A stretch of 64,000 nucleotides of DNA from Lachnospiraceae bacterium (GTDB lineage Bacteria > Bacillota > Clostridia > Lachnospirales > Lachnospiraceae): NCBI GenBank assembly GCA_022790855.1, contig JAAVYA010000036.1:1-64000 (forward strand), given 5' to 3'. The position numbers and the translations under genes are program-made. Below are positions 7,474 through 16,218 of this stretch, piece by piece. The notes below the pieces were generated by a model. It had not been told where the DNA came from. It did not search any database and worked only from the letters and a program-made list of their open reading frames with translations. Each line of letters opens with the position of its first letter. Positions within the stretch are counted from its first letter, which is position 1.

Positions 7474-8511
7474 ATGGAAAAGATAATAAAAAGGGGTTCT
7501 GCCCTGGCTATGGGTGTTTTGACACTGGCTGTCATTTTGACAGCCGTGTGGCTGGCAGAGGCCAGAGGCAGCCAGGAGTATGAGAAGCCGGATGTCTCTG
7601 GCTTATCGTTGATGGATTATTATAACGCTCAGGCTGAGAGTGATGAGGAGATGCCGGAGCATCATATGAGAATTGAACTTCCAGAGGGAATGGCCCAGGA
7701 ACACATTAAGATAAAAAGCGACGCGTTATCGCAGACCATAGTGATTACGATTCCGGATATTGGGATGGACTATTTCAGCAGCCATTCCCTTTTGGGCAGC
7801 AGCGATCATATTGACAATTTAATATTGGGAAGCGAGAAAGAGGCGGGCGTCATTGAAATTACCACAGACGAAGTGTATGAGGTGCAATCAGAGGTAAAAG
7901 ACGGCTGGCTATATCTTGATTTTGTTCCTCCCAGGGAGTTATATGAAAAAGTACTGGTGATTGATGCCGGACATGGCGGGGGCCAGCCGGGAGCCATTAA
8001 AATGGGAGTACAGGAAAAGGATTTAAATCTGGCGATTCTTTTGGAATTAAAATCGTTTTTGGACAGACATCCCAATTGGAAGGTATATTATACCCGAACG
8101 GAGGATGAAGATATCAGCCTGGATAAACGTGTCCAGCTTGCCAATAAGACCCATGCCAATCTTTTTATCAGCATCCACAGCAATGCAACCCAGGACGGCA
8201 CTATGTCCGATTATAATGGTACAGAAGTGATGTATGATGAAAAAAAGCCATTGGACGGGCTATCCTCTAAGAACCTTGCCCAGATTTGCCTGGAAGAAAC
8301 CTTGGCCGTATCAGGAAGCAGGGATTTGGGCTTGACCAGGGGCAACAGTATTTACATTATCCGAACCAGCCAAGTGCCGGTGGCTTTGGTGGAAGTTGGG
8401 TTTATGACAAATGAAGCGGAGCTTGCAAAGCTCAATACGGCGGAATATCAAAAAATTTTAGCTCAGGGAATTTATAATGGAATTGTTAGAGCGTTGGAGG
8501 AAGGATTTTAA
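7474..8511 (+). CDS. N-acetylmuramoyl-L-alanine amidase (Amidase_3)
   Basis: A 345-residue protein. A single hydrophobic segment at residues ~10-28 anchors or exports it. Residues 30-155 form a beta-rich AMIN-like region. The Zn-dependent amidase domain begins at VLVIDAGHGG (His167) and continues with Glu181 in QEKDLNL, the SIHSNA histidine and VEVGFM near the end, so all metal and catalytic residues are present. It cleaves the bond between N-acetylmuramic acid and L-alanine in peptidoglycan. AAGGAA precedes the ATG. The stop shares one base with the rdgB start. Confidence 0.9.
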   Translation: MEKIIKRGSALAMGVLTLAVILTAVWLAEARGSQEYEKPDVSGLSLMDYYNAQAESDEEMPEHHMRIELPEGMAQEHIKIKSDALSQTIVITIPDIGMDYFSSHSLLGSSDHIDNLILGSEKEAGVIEITTDEVYEVQSEVKDGWLYLDFVPPRELYEKVLVIDAGHGGGQPGAIKMGVQEKDLNLAILLELKSFLDRHPNWKVYYTRTEDEDISLDKRVQLANKTHANLFISIHSNATQDGTMSDYNGTEVMYDEKKPLDGLSSKNLAQICLEETLAVSGSRDLGLTRGNSIYIIRTSQVPVALVEVGFMTNEAELAKLNTAEYQKILAQGIYNGIVRALEEGF

Positions 8512-9113
8512 TGAAAAAGCAAATGATTTTTGCAACTCAGAATGAAGGAAAGCTGAAGGAAATCAGAACAATTTTAGGAGAATTGGGCCTGGAAATCATT
8601 TCCATGGGAGAAGCTGGGATTCAGGTTCCCATTGAGGAAAACGGCGTTACATTTGAAGAAAATGCTGTGATAAAGGCGAAAGCAGTAGCGGCGCAGGCAC
8701 AGGCTTTGGTTTTGGCGGATGATTCCGGTTTGGAGGTGGATTACCTGAATAAAGAACCGGGCGTATATTCTGCCCGGTATGCGGGAGAGGATACGCCTTA
8801 TGAAATCAAAAACCAGATGATCTTAGATCGGCTTTCCGGAGTAGAGCAGGAGAAACGGACGGCACGTTTTGTCTGCGCCATCGCCGCAGCGCTTCCGGAT
8901 GGAAGGGTGCTGGTTACCAGAGAAACCATGGAAGGATATATTGGGTTTGCTCCTGCAGGAGAAAATGGGTTTGGATACGATCCGATTTTTTATTTGCCGG
9001 AATATAACTGTTCTTCGGCAGAACTTGACATTCAGCAGAAAAATGAGTTGAGCCATAGAGGAAAGGCGCTGCGGGCTATGAAGGAAGAACTGAAGAAAGC
9101 AGGCATAGAATGA
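8511..9113 (+). CDS. rdgB: XTP/dITP diphosphatase (RdgB/HAM1 family)
   Basis: A 200-residue cytoplasmic protein that hydrolyses non-canonical purine triphosphates (XTP, dITP, ITP) to monophosphates. The N-terminal FATQNEGKLKEI motif, the LADDSGLEVD motif, SARYAG and the C-terminal GFGYDPIFY and ELSHRGKALRA motifs are all intact. The length is typical. It starts on the last base of the amidase stop and overlaps the next gene by four bases. Pairing of rdgB with a YfcE-type phosphoesterase is common in Firmicutes. Confidence 0.96.
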   Translation: MKKQMIFATQNEGKLKEIRTILGELGLEIISMGEAGIQVPIEENGVTFEENAVIKAKAVAAQAQALVLADDSGLEVDYLNKEPGVYSARYAGEDTPYEIKNQMILDRLSGVEQEKRTARFVCAIAAALPDGRVLVTRETMEGYIGFAPAGENGFGYDPIFYLPEYNCSSAELDIQQKNELSHRGKALRAMKEELKKAGIE

Positions 9114-9592
9114 AAATTTTGATTATCAGTGATACCCATGGAAGACATTACAATTTAAAACAAGTATTGAAACGAGCGGCGCCCATTGATCTTTTGCTCC
9201 ATTTGGGAGATGTGGAGGGAGGAGAAGAAGAGATTCTGCAAATGGCCCAGTGTCCTACGGAGATGGTAGCAGGCAATAATGATTTTTTTTCCGGTTTGGA
9301 GCGAGAGAAGGAGCTTCAAATTGGAAAATACCAAGTTTTGCTTACCCACGGGCATTACTATTATGTATCCACAGGGATCAGGGAGATTCAGCGGGAAGCT
9401 AAGGGACGTGGATTTGATATTGTGATGTTTGGCCATACACATCGCCCCGTTATTGATTATGGAAAGGATGTGATCGTACTGAACCCCGGAAGCCTTTCCT
9501 TTCCGCGGCAGGAAGGACGAAAACCGTCTTATATTATAATGGAGCTGGATGAGCGGGGGGAGGCGTACTTTAGCCTGGAATACCTGGAGTAA
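9110..9592 (+). CDS. YfcE/MJ0936-type metallophosphoesterase
   Basis: A 160-residue calcineurin-like phosphoesterase. The metal-binding motifs occur in the family order: SDTHGR (residues 7-12), HLGDVEG, GNND, THGHY and GHTHRP. Family members hydrolyse phosphodiesters such as bis-pNPP in vitro and their cell substrate is unsettled. It is the last gene of the operon and is followed by a terminator. Confidence 0.92.
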   Translation: MKILIISDTHGRHYNLKQVLKRAAPIDLLLHLGDVEGGEEEILQMAQCPTEMVAGNNDFFSGLEREKELQIGKYQVLLTHGHYYYVSTGIREIQREAKGRGFDIVMFGHTHRPVIDYGKDVIVLNPGSLSFPRQEGRKPSYIIMELDERGEAYFSLEYLE

Positions 9593-9604
9593 AAATGATA
9601 TAAT

Positions 9605-9642
9605 AAGAATCTGTTTTGCAGTACGCAGGCAGGTTCTTTTTT
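9605..9642 (+). terminator. Intrinsic terminator
   Basis: AAGAATCTGTTT is complementary (with G-T wobbles) to the 3' arm ending in GGCAGGTTCTT, followed by a T run. It lies 13 bases after the phosphoesterase stop. Confidence 0.8.
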
Positions 9643-9662
9643 GATTGTATAGGAAATGTCCT

Positions 9663-9704
9663 ATGTTTCCAAATGTTACATTTTATACTCTAATATACCT
9701 ATAA
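9663..9704 (+). CDS. Possible 13-codon leader ORF ahead of the ABC-F gene
   Basis: ATG at 9663 opens a short frame with the peptide MFPNVTFYTLIYL. Its TAA stop (9702-9704) overlaps the AAGGAGG ribosome binding site of the ABC-F gene. A weak AGGA lies upstream. Leader peptides that sense ribosome-stalling drugs are known for antibiotic-resistance ABC-F genes, so the position is suggestive, but nothing proves that this frame is translated. Confidence 0.3.
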   Translation: MFPNVTFYTLIYL

Positions 9705-9717
9705 GGAGGCGCTTAAA

Positions 9718-11196
9718 ATGTCCAAAATCAACATAAAAAACCTATCCTTTGCCTATGACAACAGTCCGGACGACGTATTTGACCATGTTACCTTTTTCCT
9801 GGACACCGACTGGAAGTTAGGCTTTACAGGAAGGAATGGAAGAGGGAAAACCACATTTTTGAATTTGCTTTTGGGAAAGTATGAATATGCAGGAGAAATC
9901 CAAACAAGCGTCACGTTTGAATACTTTCCTTATGAGGTTTCAGAAGTAGAAAAAAATACCATAGATATCCTAATGGAGATCGCCCCGGAGGCCATGGAAT
10001 GGGAAATAGACCGGGAATTGTCCCTGTTGGAGGTAAGAGAAGACGTATTGTATCGTTCCTTTGTTACCTTATCGAAAGGAGAGCAGACAAAAGCTTTGCT
10101 GGCGGCTCTGTTCTTGAAGGAAAATTGTTTCCTGCTGATTGACGAGCCCACCAATCATTTGGACGCCAAGGGACGTGAGGCTCTGGGGAGTTATCTAAAT
10201 AGGAAGAAAGGCTTTATTCTGGTGTCCCATGACAGGGCATTGCTAGATTTATGTGTGGATCATATTTTATCCATTAATAAAACCAACATTGAAATCCAAA
10301 AAGGTAATTTTTCCTCTTGGTGGGAAAATAAACGGCTGCAAGATCAGTTTGAGATTGGGCAGAATGAAAAGCTGAAAAAAGATATCAGCCGTCTTTCAGA
10401 GGCTGCAAAACGAAATGCCTCTTGGTCTCATCAGGTGGAAAGCAGCAAATTTGGTGTGAAGAATTCTGGTTCCAAAATCGACCGGGGTTATGTGGGACAT
10501 AAAGCGGCCAAAATGATGAAACGTTCTAAGGCAGTACAGGGAAGGCAGCAGGCGGCCGTAGAGGAAAAGTCCAAGCTGCTGCACAATATTGAAAATGAGG
10601 AAAAGCTGACGATGTTTCCGTTAAAATATCACAGCTATCATCTTGTGGAACTAAAAGACGTCGCTCTTTCTTACAATGGAACGGCAGTGTGTGAGAATGT
10701 CGCCTTTTCCATCCATCAGGGAGACCGTATATCCTTATGCGGCAAAAACGGCAGTGGAAAATCCAGCTTGTTGAAATTAATCCTGGGAGAGAAAATTTCG
10801 TTTCAGGGGGAGGTGCGCCTGGGAGCAAACCTAAAAATTTCTTATGTTTCCCAGGATACGTCCCATCTCCGGGGAACCTTGTCCGACTATGCTAAAAAAT
10901 TGGGAATAGAGGAGCATATTTTTAAAACGGTCCTTCGAAAAATGGATTTTGAACGATCCCAATTTGAAAAAGATATGTCGGATTACAGTCAGGGACAGAA
11001 GAAAAAGGTTTTGATTGCAGGAAGCTTATGTGAGAAGGCTCACTTATACATCTGGGACGAGCCGTTAAATTATGTGGACGTGATATCCCGTGTACAGATC
11101 GAAGAACTGTTGCTGCAATATCAGCCTACGCTGCTGTTTGTGGAACATGATATATCGTTCAGCAGGCATGTGGCTACAGAGTTTATTTCTTTGTAA
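9718..11196 (+). CDS. Lsa/CplR-type ABC-F ribosomal protection protein
   Basis: A 492-residue soluble protein with two ATPase domains and no membrane segments. NBD1 has GRNGRGKTT, the signature LSKGEQTK and LIDEPTNHLD; NBD2 has GKNGSGKSS, the atypical signature YSQGQKKK and IWDEPLNYVD. The ~80-residue basic linker between them (about 190-290) is the P-site tRNA interaction region. The opening MSKINIKNLSFAYDN and overall length match the Lsa/CplR group, which protects ribosomes from lincosamides, streptogramin A and pleuromutilins. Resistance is inferred from the family, not shown. AAGGAGG at 9703-9709 precedes the ATG. It stands alone between two operons. Confidence 0.85.
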   Translation: MSKINIKNLSFAYDNSPDDVFDHVTFFLDTDWKLGFTGRNGRGKTTFLNLLLGKYEYAGEIQTSVTFEYFPYEVSEVEKNTIDILMEIAPEAMEWEIDRELSLLEVREDVLYRSFVTLSKGEQTKALLAALFLKENCFLLIDEPTNHLDAKGREALGSYLNRKKGFILVSHDRALLDLCVDHILSINKTNIEIQKGNFSSWWENKRLQDQFEIGQNEKLKKDISRLSEAAKRNASWSHQVESSKFGVKNSGSKIDRGYVGHKAAKMMKRSKAVQGRQQAAVEEKSKLLHNIENEEKLTMFPLKYHSYHLVELKDVALSYNGTAVCENVAFSIHQGDRISLCGKNGSGKSSLLKLILGEKISFQGEVRLGANLKISYVSQDTSHLRGTLSDYAKKLGIEEHIFKTVLRKMDFERSQFEKDMSDYSQGQKKKVLIAGSLCEKAHLYIWDEPLNYVDVISRVQIEELLLQYQPTLLFVEHDISFSRHVATEFISL

Positions 11197-11299
11197 GAAG
11201 AAAAAATTTTTATTTTTTTGAAAAAGGAACGCAAGTGGAACAGCGCAGGACTATTTTAGGAACACACCCTTTGTAAAATAGAAGACGACAGTGGTTCAA

Positions 11300-11320
11300 A
11301 AACTACTTAAAAAATAGTTT
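11300..11320 (+). promoter_or_regulatory. AT-rich dyad before the fatty-acid operon, possible operator
   Basis: AAACTA (11300-11305) and TAGTTT (11315-11320) form a dyad with a 9-base spacer, just ahead of the acpP ribosome binding site. Its half site ATAGTTTG resembles FabT-type half sites, but the spacing differs and no FabT gene is present here, so this is only a candidate. I did not find a convincing -35/-10 pair in 11197-11334. Confidence 0.35.
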
Positions 11321-11334
11321 GGAGGCATAGAATT

Positions 11335-11559
11335 ATGTATTTTGACATTATTGCAAAAATTGTTTCGGAACGTACAGGCTGTGATGTTTCTGCGGTAAAG
11401 CCGGAGAGCAGGTTTACGGATCTGGGAATTGATTCTTTGGATACCGTGGAGCTTCTGATGAACCTGGAAGATGAAATCGGCATTGAAATCGAGTTGGACG
11501 AGAAAGTGGAAACCATCGACGAGCTGGATAAATTTATCCAGAGCTTACAGGGGAAATAA
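11335..11559 (+). CDS. acpP: Acyl carrier protein
   Basis: A 74-residue acidic protein. The phosphopantetheine attachment motif is DLGIDSLDTVEL with Ser34, followed by the conserved LEDEIGIEI helix. It carries growing acyl chains as thioesters during type II fatty-acid synthesis. It is the first gene of the operon here, with TTGGAGG as ribosome binding site, and fabK starts one base after its stop. In many Clostridia a fabH and a MarR-type regulator stand before it; both are missing in this window. Confidence 0.95.
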   Translation: MYFDIIAKIVSERTGCDVSAVKPESRFTDLGIDSLDTVELLMNLEDEIGIEIELDEKVETIDELDKFIQSLQGK

Positions 11560-11560
11560 T

Positions 11561-12505
11561 ATGATCAAGTCAGCAATTTGCGAAATGCTGGGAATTCAAT
11601 ATCCGGTATTTCAGGGAGGGATGGCTTGGATCGCTGACGGCAGATTGGCCGCCGCTGTATCGGAGGGCGGCGGCCTTGGTATTATTGCAGCCGGAAACGC
11701 GCCCGGTGATTATGTGAGAAGCCAGATTCAAATCGCCAGAAGTATTACAGATCAGCCGATCGGAGTGAATATTATGCTGCTAAGCCCCTTTGCGGATGAA
11801 GTAGCAAAGATTGTAATAGAAGAAAACGTACAGGTTGTAACCACGGGAGCCGGAAATCCGGGGAAATATATAAAGGATTGGCTGGCGGTGGACATCAAAG
11901 TGATTCCCGTGGTGGCTTCGGTGGCCATGGCGAAATTGATGACGCGCCTGGGAGCCTCCGCCTTGATCGCAGAAGGAGGAGAAAGCGGCGGCCATGTGGG
12001 AGAGCTTACCACTATGGTGCTGGTGCCCCAAATCTGCGACGCTACCTCGCTGCCTGTGATTGCGGCGGGAGGAATCGGAGACGGAAGAGGCGTTGCGGCA
12101 GCTTTTATGCTGGGAGCCTGCGGAGTTCAGATGGGAACCCGCTTTTTAAGCGCAAATGAATGCACAATCCATCCTTCCTATAAAGAGAAAATATTGAAAG
12201 CAACCGATCTTTGCACGATGGTTACGGGAAAAAGTCTGGGACACCCAGTCAGGAGCCTGCGCACCCAGTTTGCAAGAGATTACGCAAAAGCAGAATTTGG
12301 AGGGGCGCCAAAAGAAGAACTGGAAGCCTTTGGAACCGGAGCGCTACGCTTTGCCGTGCAAGAAGGAGATAGCAAAAAAGGCTGCTTCCTGTCCGGCCAA
12401 ATTGCCGCTGTGGTAAAGAAAGAGCAGCCAGCCGCAGAGATTGTGAAAGAAGTCATAGATGAGGCGGAACCTATTTTACGGAGGGCGGCGCAATGGGTAA
12501 ATTAG
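11561..12505 (+). CDS. fabK: Enoyl-ACP reductase II (FabK)
   Basis: A 314-residue FMN-dependent TIM-barrel enzyme of the nitronate monooxygenase superfamily that reduces trans-2-enoyl-ACP with NAD(P)H in the last step of each elongation cycle. YPVFQGGMAWIADGRLAAAV near the N terminus, AEGGESGGHVGE in the middle and the glycine-rich AAGGIGDGRG flavin phosphate site are visible. No FabI is seen in the operon, so FabK is probably the main reductase here. The ATG at 11561 is one base after acpP; the 3' end overlaps fabD by 13 bases. Confidence 0.95.
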   Translation: MIKSAICEMLGIQYPVFQGGMAWIADGRLAAAVSEGGGLGIIAAGNAPGDYVRSQIQIARSITDQPIGVNIMLLSPFADEVAKIVIEENVQVVTTGAGNPGKYIKDWLAVDIKVIPVVASVAMAKLMTRLGASALIAEGGESGGHVGELTTMVLVPQICDATSLPVIAAGGIGDGRGVAAAFMLGACGVQMGTRFLSANECTIHPSYKEKILKATDLCTMVTGKSLGHPVRSLRTQFARDYAKAEFGGAPKEELEAFGTGALRFAVQEGDSKKGCFLSGQIAAVVKKEQPAAEIVKEVIDEAEPILRRAAQWVN

Positions 12506-13392
12506 CATTTATTTTTTCCGGACAGGGAGATCAGCATCCGGGAATGGGAAAAGAGCTTGTAGAGCAATATCCTGTTGCCGCTAAGATTTATGAAATGTGC
12601 GACAGATTGCGCCCCGGGACCTCCGCGCAATGTCTGGACGGAACCCCGGAAGAATTAAAGGAGACAAAAAACACTCAGCCCTGTTTGTTTGCCATGGAGT
12701 TGGCGGCGGCGTCTGTTTTGTTGGAACAGGGAATTCGGCCGGCTGCCGTTGCGGGCTTTTCCTTGGGAGAAGTGGCGGCGGCCGCCGTCAGCGGAATCTT
12801 CGATGAAGAGACAGGATTTCGTCTTGTGTGCAAACGGGGGGAAATCATGCAGAGGGAGGCGGAAAAATACCAGACTTCCATGGCTGCAGTGGTAAAATTG
12901 ACTCCGGAGCAAGTCCAGGAAGTATGCGACAGGTATTCGGATGTGTATCCCGTCAATTTTAACTGTCCCGGGCAGATTGCGGTTTCCGGCTTGTCGTCCC
13001 AGATGAAGGATTTTTCGGCGGATATTCGGGCGGCCGGGGGAAAAGCCATTCCCTTGAAAGTAACGGCGGCTTTTCATTCCCCTTTTATGGCAGAAGCGGC
13101 GGATTGTTTTGCAAAAGAGCTGGAGAACGTTTCCATGCAGGGACAGACCATAGAGCTTTATTCTAATTTGACGGCGGAACCTTATACCGATGATGTGAAG
13201 GGCTTGCTTTCTAAGCAGATCTGCAATCCGGTGCAGTGGGAGAAAATCATCCGCAATATGATTGACGACGGCGTAGATACATTTATAGAAATTGGTCCCG
13301 GCAAAACCCTCACAAGTATGATGAAAAGAATTGACCCTAAGGTAAAAGCGCAAAACGTCACGGACTATCTGAGGGAGGAAAAGGGATGTTAA
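12493..13392 (+). CDS. fabD: Malonyl-CoA:ACP transacylase (FabD)
   Basis: A 299-residue enzyme that moves malonyl groups from CoA to ACP. It opens with AFIFSGQGDQHPGMG, carries the active serine in GFSLGE (Ser90), where most homologues have GHSLGE, and has the catalytic histidine in AAFHSPFM. ELYSNLTA and IEIGPGKTL near the end are typical. The His-to-Phe change beside the serine also occurs in other clostridial proteins to my memory and need not reduce activity. It overlaps fabK by 13 bases and fabG by 7. Confidence 0.94.
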   Translation: MGKLAFIFSGQGDQHPGMGKELVEQYPVAAKIYEMCDRLRPGTSAQCLDGTPEELKETKNTQPCLFAMELAAASVLLEQGIRPAAVAGFSLGEVAAAAVSGIFDEETGFRLVCKRGEIMQREAEKYQTSMAAVVKLTPEQVQEVCDRYSDVYPVNFNCPGQIAVSGLSSQMKDFSADIRAAGGKAIPLKVTAAFHSPFMAEAADCFAKELENVSMQGQTIELYSNLTAEPYTDDVKGLLSKQICNPVQWEKIIRNMIDDGVDTFIEIGPGKTLTSMMKRIDPKVKAQNVTDYLREEKGC

Positions 13393-14114
13393 AAGGAAAA
13401 ACAGCAATTATTACCGGAGGTTCCCGGGGGATTGGAAGAGCCATTTCCTGTGAACTGGCGTCTCTTGGCGCAAATATCGCTGTGATTTATGCAGGGAATA
13501 CAAAAGAGGCGGAAGCAGTCTGCAGTCAGTGCAGGCAGCAGTATGGGGTAGAAGCAAAAGCGTACCGCTGCGATGTTTCTGATTTTTCCGCTGTAAAAGA
13601 GACGGTAGCGGACATCAAATCAGATTTTGGAACGGCCCATATCCTGATTAATAATGCGGGGATTACCAGGGACGGCCTGGTTGCCAGGATGAAGGAAGAA
13701 GACTTTGACGCCGTTTTAGATACAAATTTAAAAGGTGCGTTTCATATGATACGCCATTGCACCGGTTTGTTCCTGAGAAACCGGGAGGGATGTATTATCA
13801 ATATTACCTCTGTTGTGGGGCTGATGGGAAATGCGGGGCAATGCAATTATGCCGCATCGAAAGCAGGCCTGATCGGACTTACAAAATCGGTAGCAAAAGA
13901 ACTGGCTCCCAAAGGCATACGCTGTAATGGGATCGCTCCCGGTTTTATTGACACGGATATGACAGAAAATCAGGCAGATAATCCACTTCTGGACAGGATA
14001 CCTCTTGGAAGAATGGGAAAACCAGAAGATGTGGCCCAGGCGGCAGCGTACCTTGCGGCGGCATCTTATGTGACGGGGGAAATCCTCCGTGTAGACGGCG
14101 GCATCGCTATATAG
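13386..14114 (+). CDS. fabG: 3-oxoacyl-ACP reductase (FabG)
   Basis: A 242-residue short-chain dehydrogenase that reduces 3-oxoacyl-ACP with NADPH. The cofactor loop TGGSRGIG is at residues 10-17, NNAG at 89-92, and the catalytic Ser142, Tyr155 and Lys159 (YAASK) are present. The end reads TGEILRVDGG as usual for FabG. It overlaps fabD and lies 11 bases ahead of fabF. Confidence 0.95.
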   Translation: MLKGKTAIITGGSRGIGRAISCELASLGANIAVIYAGNTKEAEAVCSQCRQQYGVEAKAYRCDVSDFSAVKETVADIKSDFGTAHILINNAGITRDGLVARMKEEDFDAVLDTNLKGAFHMIRHCTGLFLRNREGCIINITSVVGLMGNAGQCNYAASKAGLIGLTKSVAKELAPKGIRCNGIAPGFIDTDMTENQADNPLLDRIPLGRMGKPEDVAQAAAYLAAASYVTGEILRVDGGIAI

Positions 14115-14125
14115 GAGATGAAAAT

Positions 14126-15376
14126 ATGAGTGAAAATAGAAGAGTAGTTGTCACTGGAATGGGTGCGGTCACTCCCCTGGGAAACAATGCCGGTAAGACC
14201 TGGGAAGGACTGAAAAACGGCAGAAACGGCATCGGCCCCATTACCTTGTTTGATACGGAAAAATTCAAGGCAAAGCTGGCGGCAGAGGTGAATGGCTTTG
14301 ATCCAAAGGAATATTTAGAGGTAAATGATGTGCTCCGCACAGACCGTTACGCTCAGTTTGCCGTTGCGGCTGCTCAGCAGGCGGCAGAGGAAAGCGGGGT
14401 AGAGGGCACGGTAGAGCCAGAACGGTTTTCCGTTATATTTGGCACGGGTATCGGCGGCATCGGCACCTTTGAAAATGAACATACGAAGCTGATGGAGAGA
14501 GGCCCCCGCCGTGTGTCTTCGTTGTTTGTACCTATGATGATCAGTAATATGGCGGCGGGGATGATCGCTATCCGACATGGCTGCCAAGGATCTGCAATGC
14601 CTGCTGTGACGGCCTGTGCATCGGGATCCAACGCCATAGGAGAAGCCATGCGACTGATCCGCCACGGATATGCAGACGCTGTCATCACCGGCGGCGCAGA
14701 AGCGGCCGTCTGTCCGTCTGCGGTTGCAGGATTTACCAATATGCAGGCGCTGACGGCAGCCCAGAATCCGGAGGAAGCCTCCCTGCCTTTTGATAAACGC
14801 AGAAGCGGTTTTGTCATTGGCGAAGGAGCGGTTGCCTTGGTTTTGGAAGAATATGAGCATGCATTGGCCCGGGGAGCCAAAATCTACGGAGAAGTCTGCG
14901 GTTATGGTTCCACCTGCGATGCATATCATATTACGGCTCCACATCCCGAAGCTCGAGGCGGCGCCCAGGCCATGGCGGACGCCATGAGAGAAGCAGGGTA
15001 TTCCAAGGATGATAAGGTATATGTAAACGCCCACGGCACAGGGACGCCAATGAATGACGTTATTGAAACGGCCGCCATAAAAAACGCCCTGGGAGAGGAA
15101 GGGGCAAGAGCCGCTTATATCAGCTCCAGCAAATCCATGACAGGCCATATGCTGGGAGCCGCGGGAGCCATAGAAGCGCTGGCTTGTCTGTATGCCTTAA
15201 AAGAGGGTGTGATTCCCCCTACGATTAACTTGAAAGAACCAGACGAGGCATGTGACCTGAACTATGTGCCCTGTACTGCTATAAAAGCAGACATCACATT
15301 GGCCCTTTCCAATTCTCTTGGTTTCGGCGGCCATAATGCTTGCCTTGCGTTCAGAAAGGTGTCATATCATGAATGA
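14126..15376 (+). CDS. fabF: 3-oxoacyl-ACP synthase II (FabF)
   Basis: A 416-residue condensing enzyme. It begins RRVVVTGMGAVTPLG; Cys164 in TACASGSN is the nucleophile, and the two histidines lie in NAHGTGTPMND and SMTGHMLGAAG. It extends acyl-ACP by condensation with malonyl-ACP. It is the only condensing enzyme in the operon, so initiation (FabH) must be encoded elsewhere or handled differently. AGGAG precedes the ATG; its stop overlaps accB by eight bases. Confidence 0.95.
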   Translation: MSENRRVVVTGMGAVTPLGNNAGKTWEGLKNGRNGIGPITLFDTEKFKAKLAAEVNGFDPKEYLEVNDVLRTDRYAQFAVAAAQQAAEESGVEGTVEPERFSVIFGTGIGGIGTFENEHTKLMERGPRRVSSLFVPMMISNMAAGMIAIRHGCQGSAMPAVTACASGSNAIGEAMRLIRHGYADAVITGGAEAAVCPSAVAGFTNMQALTAAQNPEEASLPFDKRRSGFVIGEGAVALVLEEYEHALARGAKIYGEVCGYGSTCDAYHITAPHPEARGGAQAMADAMREAGYSKDDKVYVNAHGTGTPMNDVIETAAIKNALGEEGARAAYISSSKSMTGHMLGAAGAIEALACLYALKEGVIPPTINLKEPDEACDLNYVPCTAIKADITLALSNSLGFGGHNACLAFRKVSYHE

Positions 15377-15794
15377 GAATGAGATTCGCAATTATGCCAG
15401 GCTGATGAAAGAATTTGGCCTTACACGCTTGGAAATTACGGAAGATAACAAGTCCCTGCGCCTGGAACGGGCTGTTTTGGCAGGAGTACAGGAATCCTCC
15501 TTACATCCGGATCCGGTTCTCACATTGACAGTGCCAAAGCCTAAGGAGCATGAAGACTATATCAGTATTAAGTCCCCCATTGTAGGTGTATTTTACGCTT
15601 CTTCTGCAGAAGACGGGGAGCCTTATGTGGCGGTAGGCGATCATGTGAAAAAAGGACAGACGCTTTGCATTATTGAGGCTATGAAATTGATGAATGAGAT
15701 AACTGCAGAAGAAGAGGGCGTTATTTTGGAAATTTGCGTCTCCAATGGCCAGATTGTAGAATGTGGTACAGAACTGTTCCGCATTAAGAGGTAG
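15369..15794 (+). CDS. accB: Biotin carboxyl carrier protein of acetyl-CoA carboxylase
   Basis: A 141-residue protein. The C-terminal biotinyl domain carries EAMKLMNEI with biotin on Lys106. The N-terminal ~60 residues include the short helix LMKEFGLTRLEI common to AccB, then a linker. In-frame codons further upstream lie inside fabF; ATG 15369 has AAAGGTG before it and gives the normal family N terminus. fabZ starts five bases after the stop. Confidence 0.95.
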   Translation: MNENEIRNYARLMKEFGLTRLEITEDNKSLRLERAVLAGVQESSLHPDPVLTLTVPKPKEHEDYISIKSPIVGVFYASSAEDGEPYVAVGDHVKKGQTLCIIEAMKLMNEITAEEEGVILEICVSNGQIVECGTELFRIKR

Positions 15795-15798
15795 AAAG

Positions 15799-16215
15799 AT
15801 GAATAGAGATCAAATCATGAAAATACTGCCCCACCGGGAACCTATGCTTCTGCTGGACGATGCAGAATGCAGGGAAGAAACGGCTATAGGGCATTATACC
15901 GTCCGGGGAGACGAATTCTTTTTACAGGGGCATTTTCCAGGGAATCCGATTGTTCCCGGTGTAATTCTCTGTGAGATCCTGGCCCAGTCCGCCTGCGTAC
16001 TGATGCAGAAGCAGATGGAAGAAGGGAAGCTGCCGGTTTATACGGGGCTGGACCGTGTGAAATTCCGTTCTCCGGTAAAGCCGGGGGATACGGTGACGGC
16101 CCAGTGCCGTATCAAACGGGCGAAGCATCCTTTCTATTTTGCAGAAGGAACCGTTACTGTGGATGGCAGGCTTTGTGTGTCTGCTGATTTTTCCTTTGCG
16201 ATTCAAGGAGCGTAA
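15799..16215 (+). CDS. fabZ: 3-hydroxyacyl-ACP dehydratase (FabZ)
   Basis: A 138-residue hot-dog fold enzyme that dehydrates 3-hydroxyacyl-ACP to trans-2-enoyl-ACP. ILPHREPMLLLD, the catalytic His45 in GHFPGNPIVPGV and Glu59 in CEILAQSA are present. The start at 15799 gives the conserved N terminus; an earlier in-frame start lies inside accB. It sits between accB and accC, an order seen in many clostridial fab operons. Confidence 0.95.
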   Translation: MNRDQIMKILPHREPMLLLDDAECREETAIGHYTVRGDEFFLQGHFPGNPIVPGVILCEILAQSACVLMQKQMEEGKLPVYTGLDRVKFRSPVKPGDTVTAQCRIKRAKHPFYFAEGTVTVDGRLCVSADFSFAIQGA

Positions 16216-16218
16216 ACG

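Noticed and set aside
14315-15148. Long minus-strand open frame opposite fabF
   Set aside because: The plus strand encodes an intact FabF with all catalytic residues; the opposite frame has no family features or ribosome site.
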